Source: Streptomyces echinoruber
Lineage (GTDB): Bacteria; Actinomycetota; Actinomycetes; Streptomycetales; Streptomycetaceae
NCBI RefSeq assembly: GCF_014651135.1
Contig: NZ_BMWH01000001.1
Location: forward strand, 557,194-621,193
Reading direction: 5' to 3'
Length of the DNA: 64,000 bases
The position numbers and the translations under genes are program-made. Below are positions 49,228 through 58,570 of the stretch, piece after piece. The number at the start of each line of letters is the position of its first letter. Within the stretch, counting starts at the first letter, position 1. Below the pieces are notes generated by a model. It ran no database searches, was not told the DNA's origin, and worked only from the letters and a program-made list of their open reading frames with translations.

Positions 49228-50301
49228 TCAGGTGAGCTCCGTCACGGGCACCCGCCGGAAGGTGATCGTCTCGTAGGCGCCGAAGTCGCCGGTCTCGTAC
49301 AGCAGCCCGACCGTGCCGGCGTCGACGCGGACCAGGTCGGAGTAGGCGGCGGGCAGCCCGTCGACCGGGTACGCCGCACGCCAGGTGGTGCCGCCGTCGG
49401 TGGAGGCGCGGATCGTCATCAGGGCGCGGAAGGCGGGGTCGGCGGGGCCGGAGAAGAGCAGCACGTCGGGGTCGCGCAGCTGCAGGACGCTGCCCTGGCA
49501 GACGGGGGCGACCAGGCCGGCCTGCGGGCGGAACGGCTTGAGCAGGGTCCGCCCGCCGTCCGCGGAGTGGGCGTCGGCGCGGGTGCCGGGCGAGGGCGAG
49601 TCGTTGCGGGTGTTGAAGTAGACGCGGCCGTCGGGGAGTTCGGCGGCGGTGGTCTCGTTGGGGTTGACGTAGCCGTCGGTGTTCTCGTCGGTGTAGCCGA
49701 GGTACCAGCTCTCGCCGCGGTCGTCGCTGAGCAGGCAGTGGCCGCTGTGGTACTTCGCCTCGGTGCCGGTGTCGTGGCCGGCGGGCGGCAGGGTGTGGTT
49801 GCCGGGGACGACGACGCGGCCGGTGGTCAGCTGCAGGGCGTGCCCGGGCGTGGTGGCGTACCAGCGCCAGCCCGGCCGCTTCACCCGGGCGGTGATCTCG
49901 CGCGGCGCGGACCAGGTGGCGCCGTCGTCGTCGCTGTGCTGGACCCACACCCGGCGCCCGTCGGCGTCCTTCACCTTGCCGCGCAGGATGGCGTCCTCAC
50001 TGGCGGTGGCGGCGGAGCGGACGTGCACGAGCAGGACGCGGCCGGTGTCGAGGACGACGGGGGCGGGGTTGCCGGCGAGGTGGCCGCCGTTGTCCGCGGC
50101 GACCTGCAGCGGGCCCCAGATGCGGCCGCCGTCCGTGGAGCGCTTCAGGACGATGCGGATGTGCCCGTGGTCCCGCGCGGAGGCGACCCGGCCCTCGCAG
50201 AAGGCCAGCAGGGTGCCCCGCGCGGTGCGCACCACGGCCGGGATGCGGTAACTGGCGTGGCCCTCGCGGCCCGCGCGGAAGGGGACGGTGGCGTCGGTCA
50301 T
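49228..50301 (-). CDS. Exo-alpha-sialidase (GH33-like) without signal peptide
   Basis: A 357-residue six-bladed propeller hydrolase. The YRIP motif near residue 20 places the first arginine of the sialic-acid triad. Asp boxes (SxDxGxxW) occur at RSTDGGRIW, HSDDDGATW, LSDDRGESW and ASTDGGTTW, with a degraded SADGGRTL. A GNHTLPP and a TRNDS segment follow the family order. ATG 50301 gives a polar N-terminus with no signal peptide, so the enzyme is either cytoplasmic or exported by another route. It probably releases sialic acid or a related sugar. Confidence 0.85.
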   Translation of the reverse strand: MTDATVPFRAGREGHASYRIPAVVRTARGTLLAFCEGRVASARDHGHIRIVLKRSTDGGRIWGPLQVAADNGGHLAGNPAPVVLDTGRVLLVHVRSAATASEDAILRGKVKDADGRRVWVQHSDDDGATWSAPREITARVKRPGWRWYATTPGHALQLTTGRVVVPGNHTLPPAGHDTGTEAKYHSGHCLLSDDRGESWYLGYTDENTDGYVNPNETTAAELPDGRVYFNTRNDSPSPGTRADAHSADGGRTLLKPFRPQAGLVAPVCQGSVLQLRDPDVLLFSGPADPAFRALMTIRASTDGGTTWRAAYPVDGLPAAYSDLVRVDAGTVGLLYETGDFGAYETITFRRVPVTELT

Positions 50302-50627
50302 CAGCGGCTCCCTGCGATGGTCAGCGGTGGTCTGCGATGGTCACGGACGGCTTCCCGGGGCGGCCGGCGGCGGCTCCCGCGCGGCTCGGCGGCGGTTCCC
50401 GCGCGGCTCGGCGCCGGACTCCCGCGCGGCTCGGCGGCGAACTCCCGCACGTCGGCGGGCGGTTGCCCGCGTCGGTCCCGGTGGGCGGTTGCCCGCCTCG
50501 GTCCGGCGGCCGCCCGCCGCGGCCGGCCGCGGTTCTCCGCCGTCTCCCGGCCGGACCCCTCCCCAGGACGGGGGAATGCGCGGTGAACTCCGGGTCACGA
50601 CTGGCGGTGCGCGGCAGGATGCGGCCC
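50302..50627. repeat. 326-bp repeat-rich gap before the SIS-like gene
   Basis: At 50376-50451 a CCCGCGCGGCTCGGCGGCG unit recurs four times at a 22-23-bp period (50376, 50398, 50421, 50444). Nearby at 50302-50345 a 20-bp repeat with CTGCGATGGTCA occurs twice. No gene is supported in the gap. Confidence 0.7.
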
Positions 50628-51251
50628 ATGGACGCCGTACGGGTCGCGCTGCTGCGCGAGGTGCTCGCCGGGACCGAGTGGACGGACGCCACCCGGCGGT
50701 TCGCGGGGGTGCTGCGCGGGTCGGTGGTCTCGCACGGCGGCGGGCTGCTGCTGGTGGGCACGCCGGCGTACGAGCCGTGGCACCTGGCGGCGCACCTGGT
50801 CGACGAGGCCGCCTGGTCCGGCACCCCGGAACTCGCGCCCACCCTGGTCCGGCACGGCGCGCGGCCCACCGACCCCGCGCACCTCGCGGTCGGCCTGGGC
50901 CGCATCGAGGCGGCCCGGCGCGGGGAGACGCTGCTGGTGGTGGCACCCGACGAGCCCGGCGAGGCGCTGCGGGAACGGATCCACGGCGCGCGGCGGGCCG
51001 GGGCGACCGTGCTGGCGCTCGGCCGCGGCGACGGCGGGACCGGCGGGGCCAGCGGGGAGCTGGCCGGCCTGGCGCACGAGGCGCTGGCCGTGCCGGACGG
51101 GACGGGACTGGACCTGGACACCGTGCAGCACCTGGTAAGCGCGGCGGCCGGGGAGACCTCGGTGCCCTCCCCACGAGGCCGACGCCGCTTCCGGGACCGC
51201 CTGGCACGGCTGGCGGAGTCGTTGACCGCGCCGCCGCCCTCCGGCTGGTGA
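50628..51251 (+). CDS. Conserved Streptomyces protein with an SIS-like fold pattern
   Basis: A 207-residue soluble protein I cannot name. It has LLLVGTPAYEPWHLAAHLVDE, then LLVVAPDEPGEALRERI and GATVLALGRGD, then LAHEALAVPD. This strand-loop order resembles sugar-isomerase (SIS) domains, where the loops bind phosphosugars, but the Ser/Thr-rich phosphate loop is weak (APDEPG). ATG 50628 was chosen; ATG 50619 would add three residues. The stop codon TGA at 51249-51251 is the first codon of a 15-bp tandem array. Confidence 0.65.
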   Translation: MDAVRVALLREVLAGTEWTDATRRFAGVLRGSVVSHGGGLLLVGTPAYEPWHLAAHLVDEAAWSGTPELAPTLVRHGARPTDPAHLAVGLGRIEAARRGETLLVVAPDEPGEALRERIHGARRAGATVLALGRGDGGTGGASGELAGLAHEALAVPDGTGLDLDTVQHLVSAAAGETSVPSPRGRRRFRDRLARLAESLTAPPPSGW

Positions 51252-51358
51252 CCGACGGGCGGGTGGCCGATGGGCCGGTGGCCGGCGGGCGGGTGACCGA
51301 CGGGCCAGTGACCGACGGGCCAGTGACCGACGGGCCAGTGACCGACGGGCCAGTGACC
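51249..51358. repeat. 15-bp tandem repeat beginning at a stop codon, about eight units
   Basis: Units of 15 bp start at 51249, 51264, 51279, 51294, 51309, 51324, 51339 and 51354 (partial). Four are near-identical TGACCGACGGGCCAG. The first TGA is the stop codon of the preceding gene. As 15 is a multiple of three, later units repeat TGA in the same frame. Confidence 0.88.
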
Positions 51359-51407
51359 GGGGAAAACCGGTTGCTCCCGGCCCCCGCCCCGCCGACGATG
51401 GCCCCTC

Positions 51408-52724
51408 GTGACCGACGACGCCTCCGCACCCCCCTCCGGCCCGCGCGCCCTGCTGCCCGACCTGGCGCCCTGGCGGGCCTCGGCGGACTTCCGCCGGCTG
51501 TGGGTGTCGGGCCTGATCTCGAACTTCGGCAGCTTCCTGACGTTCGTGGCGCTGCCGGTGCAGATGAAGGAGCTGACGGGGTCGGCGGCGGCGGTGGGCG
51601 CGATCGGCGCGGTGGAACTGCTGCCGCTGATCGTGTTCGGGCTGTACGGCGGCGCGCTGGCCGACGCGGTCGACAAGCGCCGGCTGATCGTGTGGACGGA
51701 GGTCGGGTCGGGGCTGCTGTGCGTGGTGCTGCTGGCCGACGCGCTGCTGCCGCGCCCGGCGGTGTGGCCGCTGTACGCGGTGGCGGCGCTGTCCTCGGCG
51801 CTGACCGCGATCCAGCGGCCCGCGCTGGACTCGCTGTGGCCGCGGATCGTGGCCCACGAGCACCTGCCGGCCGCCGTGTCGCTGAACTCGCTGCGCTGGA
51901 CGGTGGGCGGAGTGGCGGGCCCGGCGCTGGCGGGCGTGGTCGTGGCGTACGCGGGCGTGTCGTGGGCGTACGCCGCGGACGCGGTGACGTTCGCCGTCTC
52001 GGTGGTGCTGATCCTGCCGATCGCGGCCGCTCCCCCGGCGCACGCGGCCGCGCGCCCGTCGCTGCGGTCGATCGCCGAGGGCGCCCGGTACGCCTGGAGC
52101 CGCAGGGACCTGCTCGGCACGTACGCCGTCGACCTGGCGGCGATGCTCCTCGCGATGCCGCTGGCGGTGCTGCCGTTCCTCGCGGACGAGCTGGACGCGC
52201 CGTGGTCGCTGGGGCTGATGTACGCGTCCATGCCGGCGGGGGCGCTGCTGGTGAGCCTGACCGGCGGCTGGGCCTCGCGGGTCCACCGGCACGGGCGGAT
52301 GGTGGTGCTGGCCGCCGCGGGCTGGGGCCTGGCCGTGGCCGCCGCGGGCCTGGTGCGCGACGTGTGGCTGGTACTGCTGCTGTTCACGGTGGCGGGCGGC
52401 TGCGACATGGTCAGCGGGATCTTCCGCTCGGCGCTGTGGAACCAGACCATCCCCGACGAGCTGCGGGGCCGGCTCGCCGGGATCGAGCTGCTGTCCTACT
52501 CCGTCGGCCCCCAGCTCGGCCAGGTGCGCTCCGGTTCGGTCGCCGCCTGGGCCGGCGTGCGCGCGTCCGTGTGGTCCGGCGGCCTGCTCTGCGTGGCCGC
52601 GGTGGGGCTGCTGGCCCTCGGCCTGCCGGACCTGATGAGGTACAACGCGCGGACCGACGCGCACGCGGCACGGCTGCGGGAGCAGCGCCGCGCGGCCGCC
52701 CGGCCGGACCCCGCGCAGACGTGA
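51408..52724 (+). CDS. MFS exporter, EntS-like / DHA3 type
   Basis: A 438-residue membrane transporter with 12 predicted helices. It opens with ASADFRRLWVSGLISNFGSFLTFVALPVQ, typical of the enterobactin-exporter-like MFS group. The motif A loop is GGALADAVDKRRL. The second half has FLADELDAPWSLGLMYASMPAGAL and DELRGRLAGIELLSYSVGPQLGQ, both usual in this group. It may export a small metabolite or siderophore; the substrate is unknown. GTG 51408 is used. Its stop codon lies in the first unit of another tandem array. Confidence 0.85.
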   Translation: MTDDASAPPSGPRALLPDLAPWRASADFRRLWVSGLISNFGSFLTFVALPVQMKELTGSAAAVGAIGAVELLPLIVFGLYGGALADAVDKRRLIVWTEVGSGLLCVVLLADALLPRPAVWPLYAVAALSSALTAIQRPALDSLWPRIVAHEHLPAAVSLNSLRWTVGGVAGPALAGVVVAYAGVSWAYAADAVTFAVSVVLILPIAAAPPAHAAARPSLRSIAEGARYAWSRRDLLGTYAVDLAAMLLAMPLAVLPFLADELDAPWSLGLMYASMPAGALLVSLTGGWASRVHRHGRMVVLAAAGWGLAVAAAGLVRDVWLVLLLFTVAGGCDMVSGIFRSALWNQTIPDELRGRLAGIELLSYSVGPQLGQVRSGSVAAWAGVRASVWSGGLLCVAAVGLLALGLPDLMRYNARTDAHAARLREQRRAAARPDPAQT

Positions 52725-52918
52725 CCTGGGGCGGGCGTGCCCCCCGCAGACGTGACCCGGGACGGGCGTGCCCCGCGCGGACGTGACCCGAAGCAGGCAT
52801 GACTCCGCGCGGGCGTGCCCCGAGGCGGGCGTGACCCCGCGCAGACGTAACCGGGACGGGCATGCCCCCGCAGACGTGACCCGGGACGGGTGTGCCCCCG
52901 CGCGGGCATGGCCCGGGG
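52714..52918. repeat. About 30-bp degenerate tandem repeat containing the MFS stop codon
   Basis: Cores CGCAGACGTGACC or CGCGGACGTGACC occur at 52714, 52745, 52776, 52839 (with TAA for TGA) and 52869, each followed by GGGACGGGCGTGCCCC-like DNA. The TGA of the first unit (52722-52724) is the MFS stop codon. The 250-bp gap to 52974 holds nothing else. Confidence 0.8.
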
Positions 52919-52974
52919 CGGGCGCCGGCCCGTCCTCCCGGCGCCGGCCCGCTCTTCCGCCCGCTCTCCCGGTA

Positions 52975-53217
52975 TCAGTCCTCGTCGGCCGCCCCGCCGC
53001 CCGCTGCCGGTGCGTCGTGCCAGCGCGGGTCGTTCTCCCACTGCAGGTTGCGTTCGCGGGCGGTCTCCATCGCGTGGGTGGCCTCCTCACGGGAGGCGTA
53101 GGGGCCGAAGCGGTCCTTGGCCGGGCACTCCGGGCCCTCCTCGACCTTGCGGTGCTCCAGGCAGTAGTACCACTCGCCCGGCTTGCCCGCCGTCCGCTTC
53201 TTCCTGAACAGGGCCAT
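52975..53217 (-). CDS. Small conserved actinobacterial protein
   Basis: An 80-residue soluble protein. It contains [20 protein letters not shown], with two Cys and a His that might bind metal, then [21 protein letters not shown], resembling the repeat of SPOR-type folds. The tail is Ala/Gly/Asp-rich. ATG 53217 has GGGGAG upstream. It is divergent from map. Function unknown. Confidence 0.72.
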   Translation of the reverse strand: MALFRKKRTAGKPGEWYYCLEHRKVEEGPECPAKDRFGPYASREEATHAMETARERNLQWENDPRWHDAPAAGGGAADED

Positions 53218-53339
53218 GTCCCGCTCCCCTCTCCTGGGTTGGCTCCGGGCCGTCCCCCGGAGTCGTCTGCCGAGCCGTTCCCGGCCGCCCTCGGGCGGGA
53301 ACGGCCGTCTTCGGGCATGGTCCCCCGTCAGCCGCTGGT

Positions 53340-53345
53340 TAGACT
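53340..53345 (+). promoter_or_regulatory. Candidate -10 element (TAGACT) for leaderless map
   Basis: TAGACT ends seven bases before ATG 53353 and no ribosome-binding site is present, which suits a leaderless mRNA. Confidence 0.45.
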
Positions 53346-53352
53346 CGCTGGC

Positions 53353-54210
53353 ATGTCTGGCCAGTCGCTGCTCGTCCCCGGGGAGCTGTCCCCGCCCCGT
53401 TCCGTGCCCGGGCACATCCGCCGCCCCGAGTACGTCGGCAAGCCCGCGCCGACCCCGTACACCGGGCCGGAGGTGCAGCCGCCGGAGATCGTCGAGGCGA
53501 TGCGGGTCGCGGGGCGGATCGCGGCGCAGGCGATGGAGGAGGGCGCGAAGCACATCCGGCCGGGCGTGACCACCGACGAACTCGACCGTGTGGTGCACGA
53601 GTTCCTGTGCGACCACGGCGCCTACCCGTCCACGCTGGGCTACCGCGGCTTCCCCAAGTCGCTGTGCACCTCCGTCAACGAGGTGATCTGCCACGGCATC
53701 CCGGACTCCACGGTGCTGCGCGACGGTGACATCGTCAACCTGGACGTGACGGCGTACATCGGCGGGGTGCACGGCGACACCAACGCCACGTACCTGGTCG
53801 GCGACGTCGACGAGGAGAGCCGGCTGCTGGTCGAGCGGACCCGGGAGGCCCTCAACCGGGCGATCAAGGCGGTCCGGCCGGGCCGGCAGATCAATGTCAT
53901 CGGGCGCGTCATCGAGTCGTACGCCAAGCGGTTCGGGTACGGCGTGGTGCGGGACTTCACGGGGCACGGCATCAACACGTCGTTCCACTCCGGGCTGATC
54001 ATCCCGCACTACGACAGCCCGCACGCGACGACCGTCATGCGGCCCGGCATGACCTTCACGATCGAGCCGATGCTGACGCTGGGCACGCACGAGTACGAGA
54101 TCTGGGACGACGGCTGGACGGTGGTCACCAAGGACCGCAAACGCACGGCCCAGTTCGAGCACACGCTGGTGGTGACGGACACCGGGGCGGAGATCCTCAC
54201 GCTGCCGTGA
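53353..54210 (+). CDS. map: Type I methionine aminopeptidase
   Basis: A 285-residue enzyme that removes the N-terminal Met from new proteins. Metal ligands of the pita-bread fold are visible: Asp in [17 protein letters not shown] (two Asp), His in [11 protein letters not shown], Glu in [10 protein letters not shown] and Glu in AQFEHTLVV; the substrate His lies in VICHGIPD. An N-terminal extension of about 40 residues with [11 protein letters not shown] marks the longer actinobacterial form. ATG 53353 was chosen because of the -10 box seven bases upstream. Confidence 0.94.
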   Translation: MSGQSLLVPGELSPPRSVPGHIRRPEYVGKPAPTPYTGPEVQPPEIVEAMRVAGRIAAQAMEEGAKHIRPGVTTDELDRVVHEFLCDHGAYPSTLGYRGFPKSLCTSVNEVICHGIPDSTVLRDGDIVNLDVTAYIGGVHGDTNATYLVGDVDEESRLLVERTREALNRAIKAVRPGRQINVIGRVIESYAKRFGYGVVRDFTGHGINTSFHSGLIIPHYDSPHATTVMRPGMTFTIEPMLTLGTHEYEIWDDGWTVVTKDRKRTAQFEHTLVVTDTGAEILTLP

Positions 54211-54346
54211 CCCTCTGCCGCGGACCGCTGCCACCGCCGCGGGCCCGGTGCGGCACAGGGGGCGAAGGCGGTACGAAGGCGGCGGTCCCGCCGGTCGCGG
54301 TCACGGCGGCGGTCGCAGTCACCGCACCGGCCGCGCCCGGCCGGCG

Positions 54347-54991
54347 TCACCGCTCCAGCCGCACCCGGCCCCCGATCTCCACCCACCCCTCGGGCTGGGG
54401 CGCCGTGAGGATCTGCGAGCCGGCGCCCTGGGTGATGTTGAGGGCGCGCCCGAGCCGGGCCGTGAGCTGCAGGGCGGCCGCGCCCGTCGCCTCGTCCTCC
54501 TCAATCCGGTCGTCGCGACCGGGAAACCCGCGGGCCCGGACCCGGCCGGCGGCCTCGTCCTGCCAGGCCCAGGCGTAGAGCCACTCCCCGGGCGGCGGCA
54601 CGGGCAGGGCGTCGACCTCGGCGGCGGTGGCGTACTGGCGCAGGGTGCGCGGCGCGGCCCACTCCGGGCGGGCCTCGATCCAGCAGAACTCCCCGTCCTG
54701 GCGGGCGCCGACCACTCCGGCCGGGGTGACCAGTTCGGGCACGTCCAGCAGCCAGGCCGCGCCGACGCACGGGTAGCCGGCGAAGGCGAGGCGCACGCTG
54801 GGCGTGTAGATGTCGACGACGCCGCGCTCGGGGTCGTCGACGAAGACGGTCTCGCTGAAGCCGAGTTTGGCCGCGAACGCCTGCCGCTCGGCCTGCTCCG
54901 GGATCCTGGAGCCGTCGCGGACGACGCCGAGCTCGTTGCCGTGTCCGCCGTTCGGCGCGCAGAAGACGCGCACCACGTCGTAGTCAGTCAC
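54347..54991 (-). CDS. PhzF-like isomerase family protein, short form
   Basis: A 214-residue protein of the PhzF/diaminopimelate-epimerase fold, shorter than usual (about 260-300). The catalytic Glu is present in LGFSETVFVDD and the Asp in EEDEATGAAALQL. The His of the usual FAGHP motif is replaced by Tyr (LAFAGYPCVGAAWLL). GQDGEFCWIEARP and QGAGSQI also match the family. The start is probably GTG 54991; TTG 55003 is an alternative and no good ribosome-binding site is seen. Substrate unknown. Confidence 0.75.
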   Translation of the reverse strand: MTDYDVVRVFCAPNGGHGNELGVVRDGSRIPEQAERQAFAAKLGFSETVFVDDPERGVVDIYTPSVRLAFAGYPCVGAAWLLDVPELVTPAGVVGARQDGEFCWIEARPEWAAPRTLRQYATAAEVDALPVPPPGEWLYAWAWQDEAAGRVRARGFPGRDDRIEEDEATGAAALQLTARLGRALNITQGAGSQILTAPQPEGWVEIGGRVRLER

Positions 54992-55186
54992 CCGGGCATT
55001 CAACCAGCCGCCCGGGCGTCCGGGCAGCGGCCGCCGCCGGGACGCACATCCGACCTCTCCTTGACCCTCCCTTTCCTTTCTCTTGGCGATTGTTTTGAGT
55101 CACCGCGATCGCGCCGTTTCCCTACCGCATCCGTGAGACCTGAATCACCATCCGGAGCGGCATGGCCACGGCGCGCCTCGGATAAG

Positions 55187-55205
55187 TTAGGTGAGCCTAG
55201 CCAAA
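55187..55205 (+). promoter_or_regulatory. DmdR/IdeR iron box upstream of efeO
   Basis: TTAGGTGAGCCTAGCCAAA matches the actinobacterial iron-box consensus TTAGGTTAGGCTCACCTAA in most half-site positions. It lies about 58 bases before efeO. Repression by DmdR1 when iron is plentiful is expected. The rest of 54992-55263 is promoter sequence without a gene. Confidence 0.78.
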
Positions 55206-55263
55206 TCACTGCGACCCGCGTGACCCCGGTCACGCGACTTTTTCGCCACCCGATGGAGCCCGC

Positions 55264-56400
55264 ATGCGAGCCGTTCGCCTCACCGTCTACGCCGCCACCG
55301 CCGCCGCGGCCCTGACCGCCGTCACGGGCTGCACCGAGAAGAGCAAGGCGGAGGGCGACGACGCGATCCGGGTGACCGCGGCCGACAGCACCTGCGAGAC
55401 GTCCACGAAGTCGGTCCCGGCCGGCCAGGTCACGCTGCGGATACAGAACAAGGGCAGCAAGGCCACCGAGGTGGAGATCCTCTTCCCCGACGACCGGATC
55501 GTGTCGGAGAAGGAGAACATCGGCCCCGGCACCAGCTACACCCTGACCGCCGAGGTCAAGGCCGGATCGTACGAGATCGCCTGCCGCCCGGGCATGAAGG
55601 GCCACGGCGTGCGGCAGAAGCTCACCGTCACCGGCGGCGGCGCGGCGGCCCGGCGCGACCCGCGCCTGGACGAGGCGGTGGCCGCCTACCGCACCTACGT
55701 CCAGGACCAGGCCGACGAGACGCTGCCGAAGGCGGAGGCGTTCGCCAAGGCCGTCCAGGCCGGCGACGTCGCGGCCGCCAAGAAGGCTTATGCGCCCTCC
55801 CGGCTGGGCTGGGAGCGCACCGAGCCGGTCGCCGAGTCCTTCGGCGACATCGATCCCAAGGTCGACGTGCGCGAGGACGGCCTGGAGCCCGGCCAGAAGT
55901 GGACCGGCTGGCACCGCCTGGAGAAGGCCCTGTGGAAGGACGGGAAGGTCGGCGCCGAGGAGAAGGCCCTCGCCGGCCGGCTGATCACCGACCTGAAGGA
56001 CTGGCAGCGGCGGGTCGGCAAGGCCGAGATCACCCCGACCTCCATGGCCAACGGCGCCAAGGAGCTCCTCGACGAGGTCGCCACCGGCAAGGTCACCGGC
56101 GAGGAGGAGCGCTACTCGCACACCGACCTGGTCGACTTCAAGGGCAACGTCGAGGGCGCGCAGAAGGCGTACGAGCTGCTGAAGCCGGTCGCGCGGAAGA
56201 ACGACCCGGCGCTGACGAAGGAACTCGACCGGCAGTTCGCGGCGCTGGACGCGCTGCTCGACAAGTACCGGGCCGGCAAGAACTCCTACGACTTCGTCTC
56301 CTACGACAAGGTCGGCGACAGCGACCGCAAGCACCTGTCGGACGCCGTGAACGCGCTGGCGGAGCCGCTGTCCAAGCTCGCCGCCGCGGTCGTGAAGTAA
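55264..56400 (+). CDS. efeO: EfeO iron-uptake lipoprotein (cupredoxin + M75 domain)
   Basis: A 378-residue surface protein of the EfeUOB iron importer. Residues 1-22 form a lipoprotein signal with lipobox AVTGC. A cupredoxin-like domain follows (about 30-125, with TCETSTKSVPAGQVTL and YEIACRPGMKGHG, whose Cys and Met/His can bind metal). The M75 imelysin-like domain (about 135-378) has GWHRLEKALW, carrying the HxxE iron motif. It probably captures iron and hands it to EfeU. ATG 55264 starts the operon, 58 bases after an iron box. Confidence 0.92.
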   Translation: MRAVRLTVYAATAAAALTAVTGCTEKSKAEGDDAIRVTAADSTCETSTKSVPAGQVTLRIQNKGSKATEVEILFPDDRIVSEKENIGPGTSYTLTAEVKAGSYEIACRPGMKGHGVRQKLTVTGGGAAARRDPRLDEAVAAYRTYVQDQADETLPKAEAFAKAVQAGDVAAAKKAYAPSRLGWERTEPVAESFGDIDPKVDVREDGLEPGQKWTGWHRLEKALWKDGKVGAEEKALAGRLITDLKDWQRRVGKAEITPTSMANGAKELLDEVATGKVTGEEERYSHTDLVDFKGNVEGAQKAYELLKPVARKNDPALTKELDRQFAALDALLDKYRAGKNSYDFVSYDKVGDSDRKHLSDAVNALAEPLSKLAAAVVK

Positions 56401-56416
56401 CCCGGGAGCCCTGACG

Positions 56417-57694
56417 ATGACGGACACGGACAGCAGCACCACCACCGCCAAGGCGCCCACCCGGCGCGCCCTGCTCGGCTGGGGCGGGGCCGGCCTCGCG
56501 CTCGGCGCCGCCGCCGCGGGCGGCACGGTGGCCATGAGCCGCGCCGGCGGCGACGTGGACCCGGCCGCCGCCGAGTCCGGCGCGGCCGTGGAGTTCCACG
56601 GCGCGCACCAGGCGGGCATCGCCACGCCGGTGCAGGACCGGCTGCACTTCGCCTCGTTCGACGTGACGACGCGGGACCGCGCCGCCTTCGTGCAGATGCT
56701 CAAGGACTGGACGGAGGCCGCGCGCCGGATGACCGCCGGGAAGCCGGTCGGCGAGGGCGCCTACGGCGGGCCGGCCGAGGCGCCGCCGGACGACACCGGT
56801 GAGGCGCTGGGCCTCAAGCCGTCGCGGCTGACGCTGACGATCGGCTTCGGGCCGTCCCTGTTCGAGAAGTACGGCGAGGCGTTCGGGATCGAGGGCAAGC
56901 GGCCGGCGGCGCTGGTCGACCTGCCGAAGTTCCCCGGCGACAACCTGGACAAGAACCGCTCCGGCGGCGACCTGTGCGTCCAGGCCTGCGCCGACGACCC
57001 GCAGGTCGCGGTGCACGCCATCCGCAACCTGGCCCGCATCGGCTTCGGCAAGGTCGCCATCCGCTGGTCCCAGCTCGGCTTCGGCAAGACGTCCTCCACG
57101 ACGCCGGAGGCGCAGACCCCGCGCAACCTGATGGGCTTCAAGGACGGCACCCGCAACATCGCGGGCACCGACACCGCGCGGCTGAAGAAGTTCGTGTGGG
57201 TGGACGACAAGGACGGGCCGGCGTGGATGACCGGCGGCTCGTACCTGGTCGCCCGGCGCATCCGCATGAACATCGAGACCTGGGACCGCACCTCGCTGCA
57301 GGAGCAGGAGGACGTCTTCGGGCGCACCAAGGGCACCGGCGCGCCGATCGGCAAGGCGCACGAGCACGACGAGCCGTTCCTGAAGGCGATGAAGCCGGAC
57401 GCGCATGTGCGCCTGGCCCACCCGGACTCCAACGGCGGCATCACGATCCTGCGCCGCGGCTACTCCTTCACCGACGGCACCGACGGCCTCGGCCGGCTGG
57501 ACGCCGGGCTGTTCTTCCTGGCCTACCAGCGCGATCCCCGCAAGGGGTTCATCCCGCTGCAGCGCAGACTGGCGGCGCACGACGCGCTCAACGAGTACAT
57601 CCAGCACGTGGGTTCGGCGATCTTCGCGATCCCGCCCGGTGTCCGCGACGCGCGCGACTGGTGGGGCCGCACGCTGTTCTCCGAGGAGGCGTAG
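56417..57694 (+). CDS. efeB: EfeB dye-decolourising haem peroxidase / deferrochelatase
   Basis: A 425-residue DyP-type peroxidase exported by the Tat route: TRRALLGWGGAGLALGAAA provides the twin-arginine signal. The DyP signature GFKDGTRN (GxxDG, with the distal Asp), the proximal haem His in DAHVRLAHP and the distal Arg in ILRRGYSFTDG are present. It oxidises ferrous iron or takes iron from haem for uptake by EfeU. It begins 16 bases after efeO and ends three bases before efeU. Confidence 0.94.
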   Translation: MTDTDSSTTTAKAPTRRALLGWGGAGLALGAAAAGGTVAMSRAGGDVDPAAAESGAAVEFHGAHQAGIATPVQDRLHFASFDVTTRDRAAFVQMLKDWTEAARRMTAGKPVGEGAYGGPAEAPPDDTGEALGLKPSRLTLTIGFGPSLFEKYGEAFGIEGKRPAALVDLPKFPGDNLDKNRSGGDLCVQACADDPQVAVHAIRNLARIGFGKVAIRWSQLGFGKTSSTTPEAQTPRNLMGFKDGTRNIAGTDTARLKKFVWVDDKDGPAWMTGGSYLVARRIRMNIETWDRTSLQEQEDVFGRTKGTGAPIGKAHEHDEPFLKAMKPDAHVRLAHPDSNGGITILRRGYSFTDGTDGLGRLDAGLFFLAYQRDPRKGFIPLQRRLAAHDALNEYIQHVGSAIFAIPPGVRDARDWWGRTLFSEEA

Positions 57695-57697
57695 CCC

Positions 57698-58570
57698 GTG
57701 TTCTCCAACTACCTGATCGGCCTGCGCGAGGGGCTGGAGGCCAGCCTCGTCGTCTGCATCCTGATCGCCTACCTGGTCAAGACCGGGCGCCGGGACGCCC
57801 TGAGGCCGATCTGGATCGGCATCGGCACCGCGGTGGCCCTCGCCCTCGGCTTCGGCTGCGTCCTGGAGTTCGGTTCGCAGGAGCTGACCTTCCAGGCGCA
57901 GGAGGCCCTCGGCGGCTCCCTGTCCGTCGTCGCCGTGGGCCTGGTGACGTGGATGGTGTTCTGGATGCGGCGCACCGCCCGGCACCTGAAGGCCGAACTG
58001 CACGGCAGGCTGGACGCGGCGCTGGCGATGGGCACGGGCGCGCTGGTCGCCACCGCGTTCCTCGCCGTGGGCCGGGAGGGCCTGGAGACCGCCCTGTTCG
58101 TGTGGGCGTCGGTGCACGCGGCCTCCGACGGCACCCCGCGCCCGCTCATCGGCGTCGCCCTGGGCCTGGCCACCGCCGTCTTCCTGGGCTGGCTGTTCTA
58201 CCGCGGCGCCCTGCGGATCAACCTGTCCAAGTTCTTCACCTGGACCGGCGGCATGCTCGTCGTCGTCGCGGCGGGCGTGCTGGCGTACGGCTTCCACGAC
58301 CTGCAGGAGGCCGACCTGCTGCCGGGCCTGAACCGCCGGGCGTTCGACATCAGCGGCACCATCCCGCCGGACAGCTGGTACGGCACCCTGCTGAAGGGCG
58401 TGTTCAACTTCCAGCCCGACCCGACGGTGCTTCAGGTCACGGTGTGGCTCGGGTATCTGGTCCCGGTCCTCGCCCTCTTCCTCGCCCCGGTAGGGTTCGC
58501 CTCCGGGAAGGGGAAGGTGAAGGTACCCGATGAGCAGGGATCGCAGCCGCAGCAGGCTCCGCAGGCGTGA
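57698..58570 (+). CDS. efeU: EfeU ferric/ferrous iron permease (FTR1 family)
   Basis: A 290-residue membrane permease with seven predicted helices. Both iron-binding REGLE motifs are present: LREGLEASLV in the first helix and GREGLETALF in the fourth. The tail is charged and Gln/Pro-rich. GTG 57698 has GAGGAG upstream and follows the efeB stop by three bases. Its 3' end overlaps the next lipoprotein gene by 41 bases, so that gene is read in the same transcript. Confidence 0.93.
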   Translation: MFSNYLIGLREGLEASLVVCILIAYLVKTGRRDALRPIWIGIGTAVALALGFGCVLEFGSQELTFQAQEALGGSLSVVAVGLVTWMVFWMRRTARHLKAELHGRLDAALAMGTGALVATAFLAVGREGLETALFVWASVHAASDGTPRPLIGVALGLATAVFLGWLFYRGALRINLSKFFTWTGGMLVVVAAGVLAYGFHDLQEADLLPGLNRRAFDISGTIPPDSWYGTLLKGVFNFQPDPTVLQVTVWLGYLVPVLALFLAPVGFASGKGKVKVPDEQGSQPQQAPQA

